NCBI GenBank assembly: GCA_964386435.1
Contig: CAYLSV010000030.1
Location: 1-40,642, forward strand
Source: CAYLSV01 sp964386435
GTDB taxonomy: Bacteria; Planctomycetota; Phycisphaerae; Tepidisphaerales; Tepidisphaeraceae
Length of the DNA stretch: 40,642 nucleotides
Direction of reading: 5' to 3'
A model generated the notes under the pieces. It saw only the letters and a program-made list of their open reading frames with translations. It did no database searches and was not told where the DNA came from. Numbering within the stretch: the stretch's first letter is position 1; every line of letters begins with the position of its first letter. The position numbers and the translations under genes are program-made. This document shows, piece by piece, positions 39,725-40,642 of the stretch.

Positions 39725-39865
39725 ATGAAGCACTTCAAGAAACTCATCCTCGGCTTCGGCGCTCTTGCCCTCGTTGCCGGCGTCAACCTCGGCTGCGAAA
39801 CCACCAAGGGAGCCGGCGAGGACATCCAGAACGCCGGCGAAGCGATGGAAGACGCCGTCGACTAA
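39725..39865 (+). CDS. Entericidin-like small lipoprotein
   Basis: The 46-residue product has a basic start (KHFKKLI), a hydrophobic signal (LGFGALALVAGVNLG) and a lipobox-like NLGC with Cys24. The mature peptide, ETTKGAGEDIQNAGEAMEDAVD, matches the entericidin EcnA/EcnB pattern (C-x-T..G.G.D...G). Entericidins are envelope lipoproteins of uncertain role, originally described as antidote/toxin peptides. The ATG has a GGAG SD about 9 nt upstream. It is followed by a stable hairpin at 39888-39920. Confidence 0.8.
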   Translation: MKHFKKLILGFGALALVAGVNLGCETTKGAGEDIQNAGEAMEDAVD

Positions 39866-39885
39866 CACTTGCCCCGCAACCTTTC

Positions 39886-40596
39886 TCACGCCCCGGCCGC
39901 TTCCATCGGCCGGGGCGTTTGGCTGCGCCGCCAGACGCCGATGACGTACATCAGATCGAACACGAAGATCGCCACGAACAGGAACACGAGGATCGGCTCC
40001 AAATCGCCCCGCCGCGCCAGTTTGTCGGGGTCGAGCCACCAGATGGCGACAAACGCGCTGCTGGCGGCGAGCGTGCCGAGCATTTTCAGCACGGCGATGC
40101 TCAGCCGCTGCCCCGGCAACCCCGGCCGGGTGGCGAGCCAGCCGACGAACAGGACGCTCATCATGAGGTTCTGCCCGAACGCGGCGTAGACGCCGTCGCG
40201 GTCGTCCATCAGGTTGCCGACGAACCCGATCAAACACCCCGCCGTCACCAAGCCGACGATGAAGAGCCCGAGGAACCGCCCGAAGCCGAGCATCGGGAAC
40301 ATTGCCTTGTGGTAGCGGACCATCTGGTAGGCGATGATCGAGTCGATGACGAGCCACACCACGTCGGCCGGCAGCTGGTACGGCGGGTGCGGGTAGATGA
40401 AGACGAAGATCGTCTCCCACGCCAGATTGGCACATAGCGCCGCCAGCGGCATGCCGCAGACCTTGTCGATGAAGCCGGCCCGGATGATCAGCAGGTACGT
40501 CGCCGTCCACAGCACGCCGCTGGTGGCCATCAGGGCGATGAACGTGATCATCGCCGGCGGGTTCTTGGCGACTTCCGTGGCAATCGTCTCAAACAC
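39886..40596 (-). CDS. Polytopic membrane protein resembling transmembrane terpene cyclases
   Basis: From GTG 40594-40596, six bases behind a TACGCT, the product has 236 residues and about seven transmembrane helices. PLAALCANLAWETIFVFIYPHPP and VVWLVIDSIIAYQMVRYHK resemble the 'n..WE.....yp......w...D' pattern of Pyr4-type membrane terpene cyclases and related bacterial proteins, where the Glu and Asp are catalytic. This similarity is weak and the activity is not established. A TTG start at 40638 would add 14 residues. Its 3' end overlaps the terminator shared with the entericidin gene. No terpene-biosynthesis genes are adjacent. Confidence 0.6.
   Translation of the reverse strand: MFETIATEVAKNPPAMITFIALMATSGVLWTATYLLIIRAGFIDKVCGMPLAALCANLAWETIFVFIYPHPPYQLPADVVWLVIDSIIAYQMVRYHKAMFPMLGFGRFLGLFIVGLVTAGCLIGFVGNLMDDRDGVYAAFGQNLMMSVLFVGWLATRPGLPGQRLSIAVLKMLGTLAASSAFVAIWWLDPDKLARRGDLEPILVFLFVAIFVFDLMYVIGVWRRSQTPRPMEAAGA
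39888..39920. terminator. Terminator after the entericidin gene
   Basis: ACGCCCCGGCC (39888-39898) and GGCCGGGGCGT (39908-39918) form a perfect 11-bp stem with a 9-nt loop followed by TTT. The opposite-strand gene ends inside its left arm. Confidence 0.75.
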
Positions 40597-40602
40597 GCCG
40601 CC

Positions 40603-40608
40603 AGCGTA
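40603..40608 (-). promoter_or_regulatory. -10-like TACGCT before the membrane protein gene
   Basis: TACGCT on the minus strand ends 6 nt before the GTG at 40594-40596. It supports that start over the TTG at 40638. Confidence 0.35.
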
Positions 40609-40642
40609 GAGCCGCAGGCGACGGTGCTGGGATGCCAAACCC

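Overview
The window is high-GC DNA from a scaffolded draft assembly: it contains three 10-N gaps (15660-15669, 27728-27737, 32401-32410) and one 57-N gap (25962-26018). The gene content points to Planctomycetota, most likely a Phycisphaerae-like lineage. The pointers are a secreted giant with an N-terminal LEPR-XLL-type export motif, a PEP-CTERM protein, a NfeD/NfeD/FloA membrane-microdomain operon, two Uma2-family genes and a short PheT. This assignment is inference from gene families, not from a marker gene. Many start codons sit 5-8 nt behind a TANNNT hexamer with no Shine-Dalgarno sequence, which suggests leaderless mRNAs. A minority of genes have a clear SD instead.

Region by region. 1-6565: a truncated ASCH-like gene at the edge, rpiA, a small alpha/beta-barrel-like protein, two Uma2 genes, a DUF2325 protein and a short NuoG-like complex I subunit without other nuo genes beside it. 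6566-15648: a spacer with two perfect DnaA boxes, lptB, a TlpA-like thioredoxin lipid/envelope protein, an HDOD-GGDEF regulator, pyruvate kinase, a Bax-inhibitor-1 protein, a TIGR01777 epimerase and a membrane-anchored TAXI-type binding protein. 15738-20138: a 1119-residue Kelch-GH88-Kelch secreted protein and two small overlapping genes that each carry an HEXXH-like motif. 20309-24455: nfeD, short nfeD, floA and two small downstream genes. 24839-26790: a PEP-CTERM protein and a DAHP synthase interrupted by an assembly gap.

27055-34250: tRNA-Pro(TGG) and a compact integrative element of about 7.1 kb. A 46-bp direct repeat (27090-27135 and 34205-34250) marks its ends, and 13-nt tandem arm-type sites lie just inside each end. 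It encodes a divergent tyrosine-recombinase-like protein and, on the opposite strand, a tightly overlapped operon: excisionase-like HTH, DUF3820 protein, DUF669/ssDNA-binding-like protein, archaeo-eukaryotic primase, DnaB-like helicase ATPase and a winged-helix protein. A non-coding block at the operon's 3' end holds iteron-like TGCACTAG copies, a 15-bp tandem triplet and a terminator, and could be the element's origin. No capsid, portal, terminase or conjugation gene is present, so the layout resembles a phage satellite or an autonomous integrative replicon. This is the most interesting system in the window.

34293-40642: a coiled-coil sensor kinase that lacks the phospho-accepting His, an FmdB zinc ribbon, pheT (short form, no pheS nearby), an entericidin-like lipoprotein and a membrane protein resembling transmembrane terpene cyclases. 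Four intergenic loci contain heptanucleotide arrays in strict 7-nt register, three of them with inverted-repeat arms.
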